The translations under genes were made by a program, and so were the position numbers. The notes beneath the pieces were generated by a model, which was given only the letters and a program-made list of their open reading frames with translations, was not told the origin of the DNA and did not search any database. 64,000 nucleotides of DNA from Azospirillum ramasamyi (GTDB lineage: Bacteria; Pseudomonadota; Alphaproteobacteria; Azospirillales; Azospirillaceae), in contig NZ_CP029831.1 in NCBI RefSeq assembly GCF_003233655.1, positions 1 through 64,000 on the forward strand, given 5' to 3'. Numbering within the stretch: the stretch's first letter is position 1; each line of letters starts with the position of its first letter. Of this stretch, positions 54,540 through 61,765 are shown one piece after another.

Positions 54540-54601
54540 TAATACGAACATTTGACAAAGCAACGGTTTCACGCCCGGACGGCCGCTCCTCTCTGGCAAG
54601 T

Positions 54602-54625
54602 CCCCGGCCGAAACGACGGCCGGGG
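54602..54625 (-). terminator. Hairpin downstream of hupE
   Basis: A perfect 9-bp stem CCCCGGCCG / CGGCCGGGG with a 6-nt loop lies 25 nt past the hupE stop and before the hupS promoter. It is not followed by a T tract, so it may be a factor-dependent terminator or a stabilising 3' end. Confidence 0.5.
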
Positions 54626-54649
54626 TGGCAGGGGAGTTGCCGGTGGTCG

Positions 54650-55198
54650 TCAGGCCGACTGGCCGCTCTCCTCCCGCCGGCCGATCAGCCGGTGAAGGGC
54701 CAGACCCAGCGCGGCGCCGGCCGCATGCAGTCCGGCGGTGCTGGTCAGAAAGCCGGCGGCATAGCCCAGCGCCGCGGCGTCGGCCGGCATCTCCGCCCCA
54801 TGGGCGAAGCCGTGGAACAGGCCGAAGAAGGCGGCGAACAGGGCACCGACGATGCCGTTGCGCGACATCGGCATGACGCACAGCAGAGCCAGCACGACGG
54901 TGGAGGCGTAGATGGCCGGCTCGACCAGCGGCAGTTCGCCGCCGGTCAGCGCGAACAGCCCTCCGGCCAGCATCGCCGCCATGAAGGCCCCCGGCACCGC
55001 CAGCACGGCGCGCCCGCCGATGGTGGCGCCATAGACGCCGACCGTGACCATGGCGATCAGGTGGTCGAACCCGCCCAGCGGATGCCCGATGCCGTCGAGG
55101 AAGCCGGCCCCGGCGAGATGGCCGGGATGGGCCAGCGCCGGGGTGGCGGCAAGCGCGACGGCTGCGGAAAGAGCGGCAAGGCGGATGGTTTTCGACAT
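54650..55198 (-). CDS. hupE: HupE/UreJ family membrane protein
   Basis: 182-aa membrane protein, a nickel permease in its best-studied member, R. leguminosarum HupE. A cleavable signal ends at PALAHPGH; the mature start [31 protein letters not shown] (residues ~23-53) has the conserved His/Asp pattern HX5DH. Five or six hydrophobic segments follow, including [13 protein letters not shown]. It supplies Ni2+ for HupL. It sits between hupR and hupS rather than after hupD as in rhizobia. GAGGAG precedes ATG 55198. Confidence 0.9.
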   Translation of the reverse strand: MSKTIRLAALSAAVALAATPALAHPGHLAGAGFLDGIGHPLGGFDHLIAMVTVGVYGATIGGRAVLAVPGAFMAAMLAGGLFALTGGELPLVEPAIYASTVVLALLCVMPMSRNGIVGALFAAFFGLFHGFAHGAEMPADAAALGYAAGFLTSTAGLHAAGAALGLALHRLIGRREESGQSA

Positions 55199-55236
55199 GT
55201 CGAACGGCTCCTCGGGGTTCTTTTGGTTTGGGTGGC

Positions 55237-55255
55237 CTCTCCCGCCCCGGGAGAG
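55237..55255. repeat. Single copy of the CTCTCCC palindromic repeat
   Basis: CTCTCCCGCCCCGGGAGAG at 55237-55255 is identical to 22345-22363 of the cox-operon doublet. It occupies the 73-nt gap between hupR and hupE. It forms an imperfect palindrome and is likely a dispersed REP-like element of this genome. Confidence 0.7.
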
Positions 55256-55271
55256 ACGATTGGAATGCCTG

Positions 55272-56759
55272 TCAGTGCCTCTGCGCCGCCCCGCGCTCGA
55301 TGCCGTAGCGCTCCAGCTTGGCGCGCAGGCCCATGCGGGACAGGCCCAGTTCGTCGGCGGCCTTGCTCTTGTTCCAGCGGCAGCGGACCAGCGTTTCCAT
55401 CAGGATGCCGGCCTCCACCCGCTCGATCCGCGATTTCAGCGGGCCGCCCTGGCCGATCAGGTCGAGCGGCGGCAGCGGTCCGTCCTCCGGCGAGGCGGGG
55501 CGGGCGTTCAACGCGGCGCCGTGCAGGACCTGATCGGACAGCAGATCCGCTCCCAGCGTGTCGCCCTCGCACAGCACCAGCATGCGCATGATCTCGTTCT
55601 GCAGTTCGCGCACGTTGCCGGGCCAGCCATAGGCCTCGAGGCAAGCCAGCGTGTCGGGGGCGAAGCCTGCGACAGGCTTGCCATGGGCCGCCGACAGCCG
55701 GTCCAGGATGTGGCGGGCCAGCACCGGGATGTCGTCCGGCCGGTCGCGCAGGGGCGGCATGGTCAGCGTCATGGTGCTGAGCCGGTAATAGAGATCCTCG
55801 CGGAAGCGGCCGGCCTTCACCTCGGCGGTCAGGTCGCGGTGGGTGGCGGCGACGACGCGGACATCGACCCGCCGCGTCTCGTTGGAGCCGACCGGCCGGA
55901 TCTCGCCCTCCTGCAGGAAGCGCAGCAGACGGACCTGGAAGGCCGGGCTGATGTCGCCGATCTCGTCCAGGAAGATGGTGCCGCCGTCCGCCTGCTCCAG
56001 CAATCCGACACGGTTGCTGTGCGCGCCGGTGAAGGCGCCCTTCTTGTGGCCGAACAGCTCGCTTTCCAGCAGCTCGTCCGGGATGGCGCCGCAATTCTCG
56101 CAGTAGAAGGGCTGGTCGGCGCGCGGGCTGCCGTAATGGATGGCGCGGGCCAGCAGTTCCTTGCCGGTTCCCGTCTCCCCCAGCACCAGAACCGGCACGT
56201 TGAAGCCGGCCACCCGCTCCGCCTGCCGGCAGACCTCCTCCACCGGGCTGCCCTCGGCCCGGACCAGCCCGTCGAAGCGGTAGAATTGCCGCACCCGCTC
56301 GCGCTTCGAGGCCACGCGGGTCTCGGCGACCGGCGGCAGCAGCTTCAGCTCGTTGGTCAGCCGGTCATGCTCGCGCTGCAGCTGGTACATCTTCGCCGCG
56401 TTGCGGGCGGTCAGCAGCAGATGGTCGGGATGCCAGGGCTTGGTGATGAACTGGTGGATGCCGGCGGTGTTGATGGCGCCGATGATGTCCTCGGGGTCGA
56501 TGTAGCCGGTGATGACGATCCGCACCACCTCCGGCCAGCGTTCGCGCACCTGGGTCAGGAACTCCACGCCGCTGACCTCCGGCATCCGCTGGTCGGAGAA
56601 GACCACCTGGATCCATTCGGTTTCCAGCAGGCGCAGGGCCTCTTCCGCCGACAGGGCGGTGAAGACCTCGAACTCCTCGTCCAGCAGGCGGGCGATGACC
56701 TCGACGGAGCGCGGCTCGTCATCCACCACCAGGATGCCGGGGCGGGCGGGGGCGGTCAT
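55272..56759 (-). CDS. hupR: Hydrogenase sigma-54-dependent response regulator HupR
   Basis: 495-aa NtrC-type regulator: REC domain (1-125) with LVVDDEP and phospho-acceptor Asp56 in VVFSDQRMPE; central AAA+ domain with Walker A GETGTGKE (194-201), sigma-54 contact loop GAFTGA (241-246) and Walker B FLDEIGD; C-terminal Fis-type helix-turn-helix (KSKAADELGLSRMGLRAKLE). In the HupUV-HupT-HupR system it controls hup transcription; the Rhodobacter HupR is active when unphosphorylated. ATG 56759 with GGAAGGA upstream is chosen. It is placed between hypA and hupE. Confidence 0.9.
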   Translation of the reverse strand: MTAPARPGILVVDDEPRSVEVIARLLDEEFEVFTALSAEEALRLLETEWIQVVFSDQRMPEVSGVEFLTQVRERWPEVVRIVITGYIDPEDIIGAINTAGIHQFITKPWHPDHLLLTARNAAKMYQLQREHDRLTNELKLLPPVAETRVASKRERVRQFYRFDGLVRAEGSPVEEVCRQAERVAGFNVPVLVLGETGTGKELLARAIHYGSPRADQPFYCENCGAIPDELLESELFGHKKGAFTGAHSNRVGLLEQADGGTIFLDEIGDISPAFQVRLLRFLQEGEIRPVGSNETRRVDVRVVAATHRDLTAEVKAGRFREDLYYRLSTMTLTMPPLRDRPDDIPVLARHILDRLSAAHGKPVAGFAPDTLACLEAYGWPGNVRELQNEIMRMLVLCEGDTLGADLLSDQVLHGAALNARPASPEDGPLPPLDLIGQGGPLKSRIERVEAGILMETLVRCRWNKSKAADELGLSRMGLRAKLERYGIERGAAQRH

Positions 56760-56789
56760 CGCGCGGGATCCTTCCTCATTCAACCGGCC

Positions 56790-57131
56790 TCACTCGACCT
56801 CGAGATCCTTGATCGTCATTTCGGTGCCGCCGTTGGGATGCAGCCGGCTGCCGCCGCAGTGTGGGCAGGGCGACAGCCGGTCGTCCAGATCCACCGTGTC
56901 GCTGCAGTCGAAGCACCAGCCGCGGCCCGGCACGTCCAGCACCACCAGTTCCGCCCCTTCGGCCAGCGAGCCGCGCGTCACCACGTCGAAGCCGAAGCGC
57001 AGCGCCTCCACCTCCACCCCGGCGAAGCGGCCGATCTCCAGCCGAACCTTCGTCACGCGGCTGAAGCCGTTGGCGCGCCCGGCCTCCTCCATCGCCTGGA
57101 GCAGGCTTTCGCAGAGCGCCATCTCATGCAT
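56790..57131 (-). CDS. hypA: Hydrogenase nickel incorporation protein HypA
   Basis: 113-aa cytoplasmic metallochaperone. The N-terminal MHEMALCESL holds the nickel-binding His2, and the zinc site is CFDC and CPHC in the C-terminal half. It delivers nickel to the HupL precursor together with HypB, which is not in the window. Its start overlaps the end of the HupI-HupJ fusion gene by 8 nt. A 30-nt gap leads to hupR. Confidence 0.93.
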   Translation of the reverse strand: MHEMALCESLLQAMEEAGRANGFSRVTKVRLEIGRFAGVEVEALRFGFDVVTRGSLAEGAELVVLDVPGRGWCFDCSDTVDLDDRLSPCPHCGGSRLHPNGGTEMTIKDLEVE

Positions 57132-57990
57132 CGCCGGCGTCCCCCGCCCCCATCCCCAGCAGCGCCCGGCGCGACGGCCGCACCGGCTCCGCGGCAGGTT
57201 CCGAAGCCGGTTCCGCAACCGCTTCCGCAAAAACCGCTTCCGGCGGCGCCAGTTCGGCTTCGCGGCGGCGGCGGATTTCCGCGGTCTGGGCGCCGTCCTC
57301 GCGAATCGACGGATCGAAGAGGGAGACCAGCGCCGCCGAGGCCGTCTCCGTCGCCTGGAGCATCGAGGCGAACTCGAACATCGGCGAGAAGAGCGAGCAT
57401 GCCTTGTAGGCACCGACGCCCTTGCGGTTGGCATGGACGAACTCGTAGCGGCCGGACGGGAACTCGATCAGTTCCTTGGCGCCGGGAATCAAAGCCGACC
57501 AGTCGTCCCCGTCGCCCGGCAACAGGACGAGGTTGAGAAACCAGGGCGTCACCAGCGCACCCAGCCAGCGCCCGTCATGGCGGCGGAAGCCGACGGCCTT
57601 CACCGCCAGCGCATCGTTGACGATGGGCATGCCGCGCATCTGCGCGGTGTGAATCTCGCGGAAGGCCGCTTCCAGTTTGGCGATGGTCTCGACAGGCTGG
57701 GCGGGCGAGGAAGGGGCAGGGGAAACGGGCAGCGGGGCGGCATTCGTCTCCGCCACGGCGGCTTCGCCGTCCAGCGCCATGAACTGGTCGCGGGCGCCGT
57801 CGCAGACCGGGCAGCGCCAATGGCCGGGCAGGGCGGCGAACGGCGTGCCGGGCGGCACCTGCCAATGGTCGCAGCCCTCGGCCGGGTCGTAGACATGCCA
57901 GCAGATCTTGCATTCCATCCGGGTGGCCGCGCCGATGCGGGTCGCGTCGCCCAGATAGGAGCCCTCGAACCGTGTGGCGGCGGCGCTCAT
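57124..57990 (-). CDS. hupJ: Rubredoxin-HupJ fusion, [NiFe]-hydrogenase assembly protein
   Basis: 288-aa protein joining two parts usually encoded separately as hupI and hupJ. Residues ~22-75 are a rubredoxin with iron ligands Cys27/30 (CKIC) and Cys60/63 (CPVC). After a Pro/Ala linker (~80-100), residues ~101-230 are a HybE/HupJ chaperone (IHTAQMRGMPIVNDALAVKAVGF, trimmed; TPWFLNLVLLPG; EFVHANRKGVGAYKACSLFSPM). The C-terminus ends with SRRALLGMG, a remnant HupJ tail. Such proteins protect and assemble the small subunit and its clusters, especially when oxygen is present. It overlaps hupH by 4 nt. Confidence 0.88.
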   Translation of the reverse strand: MSAAATRFEGSYLGDATRIGAATRMECKICWHVYDPAEGCDHWQVPPGTPFAALPGHWRCPVCDGARDQFMALDGEAAVAETNAAPLPVSPAPSSPAQPVETIAKLEAAFREIHTAQMRGMPIVNDALAVKAVGFRRHDGRWLGALVTPWFLNLVLLPGDGDDWSALIPGAKELIEFPSGRYEFVHANRKGVGAYKACSLFSPMFEFASMLQATETASAALVSLFDPSIREDGAQTAEIRRRREAELAPPEAVFAEAVAEPASEPAAEPVRPSRRALLGMGAGDAGDA

Positions 57991-58871
57991 CGCACCCGCT
58001 CCAGGTCGGTCGCCAGCGCGTCGAGGATCTCCGCCAGCCGTTCGGTGCTGTCGGCGATGTCCTCCGCCGCGGCGCAGACCACCGCCGGCACGTCGACGAT
58101 CTCCACCGTGTCGAGGATCAGCGTGTCGACCGAATTGTAGTAGCGCACCCACCAGACATTCGGCGTCGCGGTGGCGGTGACGCGGCAATTGCCGTAGCCG
58201 CGCGACAGGATGGTGGTGGCGCCGACGCCCAGCCGCCGTTCGATGAAGGCCAGATCCTCGGGCGTGTGCGGCAGCAGGCTGAAATTCACCGCGTGGGGGC
58301 CGTCGCCGCGGCGCCAGGCGGCGCTGCGGTCCAGCAGTTCGGTCAGGATCGGCATGCCGTTCATCAGCCCGCCCGGCAGCGGACCGGAGGCCGCCGGCGA
58401 TGCCGGAGTGAAGGCGCGGTTCACCGCCACCCGTGGGAAGGCCCCGATCAGTAGGCTTTCGCGCGCGGTGCCGTCACCGGCCGTTCCATCGCCGAAAGCG
58501 CGGACACGCCAGACGCCGGCCAGCGAGGCTTCCTGAATCTCCAGCCGGTCGCCGGCGCGGTCGACCTTCACCGCCACCTCGCCTTCGCCCAGCGCCTCGT
58601 CCACCAGGGCGAGCACCGCGGCGTCGAGATCGTCGACCGGAACACGGATTTCCTCGCCCGCCGACCAGCCGGCCAGCGCCTGATGGATGCGAACCAGCAC
58701 CATGCGCGCCGCTGCGGCGTGGGCTGGGTCGGCGATCTCCGGCAGGTGCGGTTCATAGACGCGCATGCCCGACGGCATCGGCAGATATTCCAGCCCTTCC
58801 TCGGTCGTGTCGGGCTGGCTGCCGGGACCGAAGCCGACCGGCGGATGGGTCATGCCGAACAGGGAGGTCAT
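57987..58871 (-). CDS. hupH: Hydrogenase expression/formation protein HupH
   Basis: 294-aa cytoplasmic accessory protein (HupH/HyaF family). Recognisable segments: YLPMPSGMRVYEPHLPE, MPILTELLDRSAAWRRGDGP (trimmed), VNFSLLPHTPEDLAFIE, GATTILSRGYGNCRVTATATPN (trimmed), VWWVRYYNSVDTLILDTVEI. The last two are the strongest family hallmarks. It assists assembly of the small-subunit iron-sulfur clusters. It overlaps hupG upstream and the HupI-HupJ gene downstream by 4 nt each, so this accessory block is one tightly coupled operon. Confidence 0.9.
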   Translation of the reverse strand: MTSLFGMTHPPVGFGPGSQPDTTEEGLEYLPMPSGMRVYEPHLPEIADPAHAAAARMVLVRIHQALAGWSAGEEIRVPVDDLDAAVLALVDEALGEGEVAVKVDRAGDRLEIQEASLAGVWRVRAFGDGTAGDGTARESLLIGAFPRVAVNRAFTPASPAASGPLPGGLMNGMPILTELLDRSAAWRRGDGPHAVNFSLLPHTPEDLAFIERRLGVGATTILSRGYGNCRVTATATPNVWWVRYYNSVDTLILDTVEIVDVPAVVCAAAEDIADSTERLAEILDALATDLERVR

Positions 58872-59296
58872 GCCGTCTCCCCTTCCGAAGCGCCTTCAAG
58901 GATCTCGCCGATCCGCTGCAGGTAATCGTCCCAGTCGCGCACGCGCGGGATGCTGCCCAGCAGCCGGTCGCCGCGCAGGAAGACCAGGGCCGGCAGGCTC
59001 ATCATGCCGGTCAGCGCCAGCAGCGCGCGCTCCGCCGCCTCGCCCGCCACCGCCGGGGACAGGCGCGGGCGCAGCGCGCGGACCAGTTCCGGCAGGATGA
59101 CGGCCACGTCCGCGGTCTCCGCATTGCCTTTGCCATGGCCGGGCAGGAAGACCACCCAGCATTTCGCCGGATCATCCAGCCAGGGGCGGTCGTCGGGGTT
59201 GTCGAGCCGTCGATAGCCGTGGACGTCGGTCAGCAGATCGACCAGCGGCGGCAAGGGCAGGCGCGGTTTGACGGGCGGGGGGGCGAGGTCGGTCAT
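58868..59296 (-). CDS. hupG: Hydrogenase accessory protein HupG (HyaE family)
   Basis: 142-aa thioredoxin-fold protein lacking a CxxC pair, as expected for HyaE/HupG. Family segments: KCWVVFLPGHGKGNAETADVAVILPELV (residues ~46-73), MMSLPALVFLRGDRLLGSIPRVRDWDDYL (~98-126). It is thought to act as a chaperone of the Tat-bearing HupS precursor. ATG 59296 was set by family length; the open frame continues upstream through hupF sequence. It starts 5 nt after the hupF stop. Confidence 0.87.
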   Translation of the reverse strand: MTDLAPPPVKPRLPLPPLVDLLTDVHGYRRLDNPDDRPWLDDPAKCWVVFLPGHGKGNAETADVAVILPELVRALRPRLSPAVAGEAAERALLALTGMMSLPALVFLRGDRLLGSIPRVRDWDDYLQRIGEILEGASEGETA

Positions 59297-59301
59297 GGGG
59301 A

Positions 59302-59613
59302 TCAGGCTTCCGTCAGGCCGGCCACGCGGGCCGCCTCCAGATGGGGGGGAAGGGTCGGTTCGCGGCCGGTCAGGTCGGCGAAGGCGCTGTCCAGAGCTTC
59401 CCCGTCCAGCGCTGCGGCCATCGCCGCCAGCGCATCGAGGATCTGCGCCGCCTCTTCGGGTTCGAGCAGCCGGCGGGCGGCGCCCAGGAAGCCGAGCACC
59501 CAATCGCCGGGTCCGGCCTCCGGGACCAGGGACAGGTCGATGGCCGCCCCATCCTCCGCCCGGCCCACGATGCCGTCGATGGCGGACAGGCGCAGGGGAA
59601 TGCCGATGCACAT
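59302..59613 (-). CDS. hupF: HypC-family hydrogenase chaperone HupF
   Basis: 103-aa HypC/HybG/HupF family protein. The N-terminal MCIGIPLRL has the essential Cys2 that carries the Fe(CN)2CO unit, and [21 protein letters not shown] corresponds to the family's GDYVLVHAG region. The C-terminal extension to 103 residues, beyond HypC's ~80, is typical of HupF, which stabilises HupL when oxygen is present. It lies 16 nt after hupD and 5 nt before hupG. Confidence 0.9.
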   Translation of the reverse strand: MCIGIPLRLSAIDGIVGRAEDGAAIDLSLVPEAGPGDWVLGFLGAARRLLEPEEAAQILDALAAMAAALDGEALDSAFADLTGREPTLPPHLEAARVAGLTEA

Positions 59614-59629
59614 GCTGACCGCGCTCCCG

Positions 59630-60286
59630 TCAGGATGCCGTGGCGGACAGCGCCGCCAGAATGCGGGGATCGCCGATGCGGCAGGCATCCTCGGCGCTGG
59701 GCCGGCCGGCCTCATAGGCGTCGCGGCCGATGGCCGGCGCGGCAATTTCGGCAGCGGCGTCCCGGCGTACGCCCTCCACGCCGAATTCACCGCGCAGCAG
59801 TTGCAGAATGACGCCGATGGTGGGGGCGACCTGGGCCGCGACGGTATCGGTCAGGCCGCCGCCGTAATCCTCCAGACATTCCGGCTGGACCCCCACGAGG
59901 ATCAGCTTTTCCGGGCAGCGGTCGAGGAACATGGCGCTGGCCAGCACCTCCTGAAACCCGGTCTGGTGCAGGCTCATCTTCTTGGCGCCCAGGAAAGCCG
60001 GCACCTCGTCGCCATGGAAGACGCGGCGGGCGCCCGGCGGCAGGCCATAGTCGATGGCGTCGACCACGATCAGGGCGTCGGCATTCTCCAGATACGGCAG
60101 CAGATATAGCCCCTGCGTTCCGCCATCCATCAGCGTGACGTTGTCGGGAAACCGCCACTCGGCGGCCAAGCGCTCCACGGTGCGGACACCGAAACCCTCA
60201 TCGGCCCACAGGATGTTGCCGATGCCCAACACCAGGATTCGCGGCGCCCCGCGCCCGTTACCGTCCCGAGTTCCGTCCATTCCCAT
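59630..60286 (-). CDS. hupD: Hydrogenase maturation endopeptidase HupD
   Basis: 218-aa nickel-dependent protease that removes the HupL C-terminal tail. Conserved metal-binding acids and His: Glu in LWADEGFGV, Asp in VVDAIDYG and His in [11 protein letters not shown]; substrate-interacting [11 protein letters not shown] is the family start. It is the first gene of the accessory operon hupD-F-G-H-IJ-hypA. ATG 60286 has AAAGG 8 nt upstream; ATG 60280 is an alternative. The C-terminal ~35 residues ([19 protein letters not shown]) extend past the usual protease core. Confidence 0.92.
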   Translation of the reverse strand: MGMDGTRDGNGRGAPRILVLGIGNILWADEGFGVRTVERLAAEWRFPDNVTLMDGGTQGLYLLPYLENADALIVVDAIDYGLPPGARRVFHGDEVPAFLGAKKMSLHQTGFQEVLASAMFLDRCPEKLILVGVQPECLEDYGGGLTDTVAAQVAPTIGVILQLLRGEFGVEGVRRDAAAEIAAPAIGRDAYEAGRPSAEDACRIGDPRILAALSATAS

Positions 60287-60336
60287 GCCCCGGCCTTTGT
60301 CCCATTCCGCAGCGCTCCGCCGCCGGGGCCTGTTCG

Positions 60337-60352
60337 TACAAGTTCCATGCCA
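60337..60352 (-). promoter_or_regulatory. Possible sigma-54 promoter of the hupD accessory operon
   Basis: The minus strand reads TGGCATGGAACTTGTA, which fits TGGCACG-N4-TTGC except for GT instead of GC at -12 and one change in the -24 box. It lies 51-66 nt upstream of the hupD start. The -12 deviation lowers confidence. Confidence 0.4.
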
Positions 60353-60633
60353 GGACCGGCCATAAGGCCAAGCCCTTGATCGGAAGACATATTCCTCCAC
60401 CCATCGCTCGTCATGTCAGCGATTGTGGACATCAACATTACAGCATGCATGGAAAGTGGCAACTTACTTGCCGGTCTGGCTGCGCGCTTGCCGCAGAGTG
60501 TACGGGCCGATTGTTCGCAGCAGCCGAACGGTGAAACCGGGATCCGCGTCTTTATCCCGGCCACCTGCGGATTTAGATCTTGTCCATCAAGGCGGACATC
60601 CCCGGCGGGATGCTCCGCCCGATGGAGGTGGAA

Positions 60634-60702
60634 ATGGCCAGAATGGTTTCTCTTCTGATGTTCGTCGGCGTCATGTCCTACGCGGCATTCATCGTCTCGT
60701 GA
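60634..60702 (+). CDS. Putative 22-aa single-helix membrane peptide
   Basis: A 22-codon ORF, ATG to TGA, whose product MARMVSLLMFVGVMSYAAFI plus VS is almost entirely one hydrophobic helix. GGAGG lies 5 nt upstream of the ATG, a near-ideal ribosome binding site, and a small GGCGG/CCGCC hairpin precedes it. It lies in the 526-nt gap between hupD and the 52-aa gene, on the opposite strand to both. Size and composition fit bacterial small membrane proteins. Chance cannot be excluded without homologues. Confidence 0.4.
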   Translation: MARMVSLLMFVGVMSYAAFIVS

Positions 60703-60812
60703 GCGCCGACCTGTGGCGACACTTCAACTTCATCATTCAAACGGCTGAATTGACGCCGATTTTCCGCAGAGCCAGACTTGCGAGCGAGGCTCCTGAAGGC
60801 ATGGACAATGGA

Positions 60813-60971
60813 CTAGGCTTCGTCGTATCCCGGCTCCCGCGTCTGGCCTTCGCGGTCGCTGGCCTTTTCTGAAGCGGGCTTCTTCGGGTCGTGCCCGGTC
60901 GACGGCGAATCCGGCGCCTGCCGATTGCGCTCGCCCTGGGTGGGTTGGTCTTCGTTGGGTTTGTCGCTCAT
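60813..60971 (-). CDS. Small hydrophilic hypothetical protein (52 aa)
   Basis: A 52-aa ORF with ATG at 60971 and GGGAG 6 nt upstream. The product starts MSDKPNEDQPTQGERNRQAP and continues with DSPSTGHDPKKPASEKASDRE; it is highly charged, Pro/Lys/Glu-rich and lacks hydrophobic segments, so probably disordered. In composition it resembles the 77-aa protein at 47533-47766 but the two do not align clearly. Its position between hupD and hupUV does not prove a hydrogenase role. Confidence 0.55.
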   Translation of the reverse strand: MSDKPNEDQPTQGERNRQAPDSPSTGHDPKKPASEKASDREGQTREPGYDEA

Positions 60972-61157
60972 GATGCGCTCCCTGCTTGGTGATCCAACCC
61001 CAACAGGCCTGCAACGGGTTCATCCCCACTCACGGCCCGCATTCGATGGCATCCGGCTATGCCGCAATCCGTGGGACGCTGTTCCACAGCCTCAGACAAA
61101 CATTAAAAATTGCCGGCAATTCATTGATGTTTATACGAGATCGCGGCACGGATAGTA

Positions 61158-61197
61158 CCGGCGAACGCTTGAACCGACTTCCCAAAGCGTTCGCCGG
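61158..61197. repeat. 13-bp perfect inverted repeat
   Basis: CCGGCGAACGCTT (61158-61170) pairs perfectly with AAGCGTTCGCCGG (61185-61197) across a 14-nt loop, in the 341-nt gene-free stretch between the 52-aa gene and the psiF-like gene. There is no T tract on either strand. It could act as a 3' structure of the psiF transcript or as an operator. Nothing else was seen in the stretch. Confidence 0.5.
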
Positions 61198-61312
61198 CCC
61201 CCGCGACGGCGATGGTGCGCCCATGAACGCCATGAGAAGGCAGAGGGCGCGCGTCGGTGCCCCGGCCCGCTGCCCGTCCGCAAAGTCCAGACATGCAGCT
61301 TCGCCCTGGCGG

Positions 61313-61615
61313 TCAGCCCTTCAGACAGCTGCTCATGAACGCCTTCCGGTCCTCGCCGGTTTTCCCAGCCGCCTCGGCATTGCACTTCTTCATCTTGCTC
61401 TGCTGGGCCGTCATCGGCTTGGCAGTCTCGGCGGCCGGCTTGTTCGAGAGGCAGGTGTTCATGAACGCCTTGCGTTCGTCGCCCTTCAGGCTCCTGGCCG
61501 TCGCATCGGCATTGCAGGTCTTCATCTTTTCCTGCTGCGGTGTGGCCGCCGATATAACCGAGCTGGAGGCAAACGTCACAGCAATGGCAGCAGCTGCAAA
61601 AACGTACCTTAGCAT
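61313..61615 (-). CDS. PsiF-repeat secreted protein
   Basis: 100-aa protein with a signal peptide (MLRYVFAAAAIAVTFASS, cleavage after SAA) and two PsiF repeats: QEKMKTCNADATARSLKGDE...FMNTCL and QSKMKKCNAEAAGKTGEDRK...FMSSCL, each with two Cys probably forming a disulfide. E. coli PsiF is phosphate-starvation-inducible; its function is unknown. ATG 61615 has GGAGGATCC 8 nt upstream. It follows hupV by 150 nt on the same strand and may be an unrelated gene inserted in the hydrogenase locus. Confidence 0.82.
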   Translation of the reverse strand: MLRYVFAAAAIAVTFASSSVISAATPQQEKMKTCNADATARSLKGDERKAFMNTCLSNKPAAETAKPMTAQQSKMKKCNAEAAGKTGEDRKAFMSSCLKG

Positions 61616-61765
61616 CTTCGGATCCTCCCAGGCACGCCGCCTCGCGAGAGGCATGTCGCGGTCGGCCGAGGATGCACCCTTGGAATCAAAGCGCCAACGG
61701 GCGCATCAGGGCAGTGAACGGTGGACAGATGCCTGGCCGGATCGTCGATATAACTGCGTTACTCC

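Noticed and set aside
55044..57536. 830-aa plus-strand open frame opposite hupR and hypA
   Set aside because: Antisense to genes with full motif sets; low-complexity translation.
60733..61029. 98-aa minus-strand open frame overlapping the 52-aa gene
   Set aside because: It lacks a ribosome binding site and is rich in shadow-type residues; the 52-aa frame has a good site and a gene-like composition.
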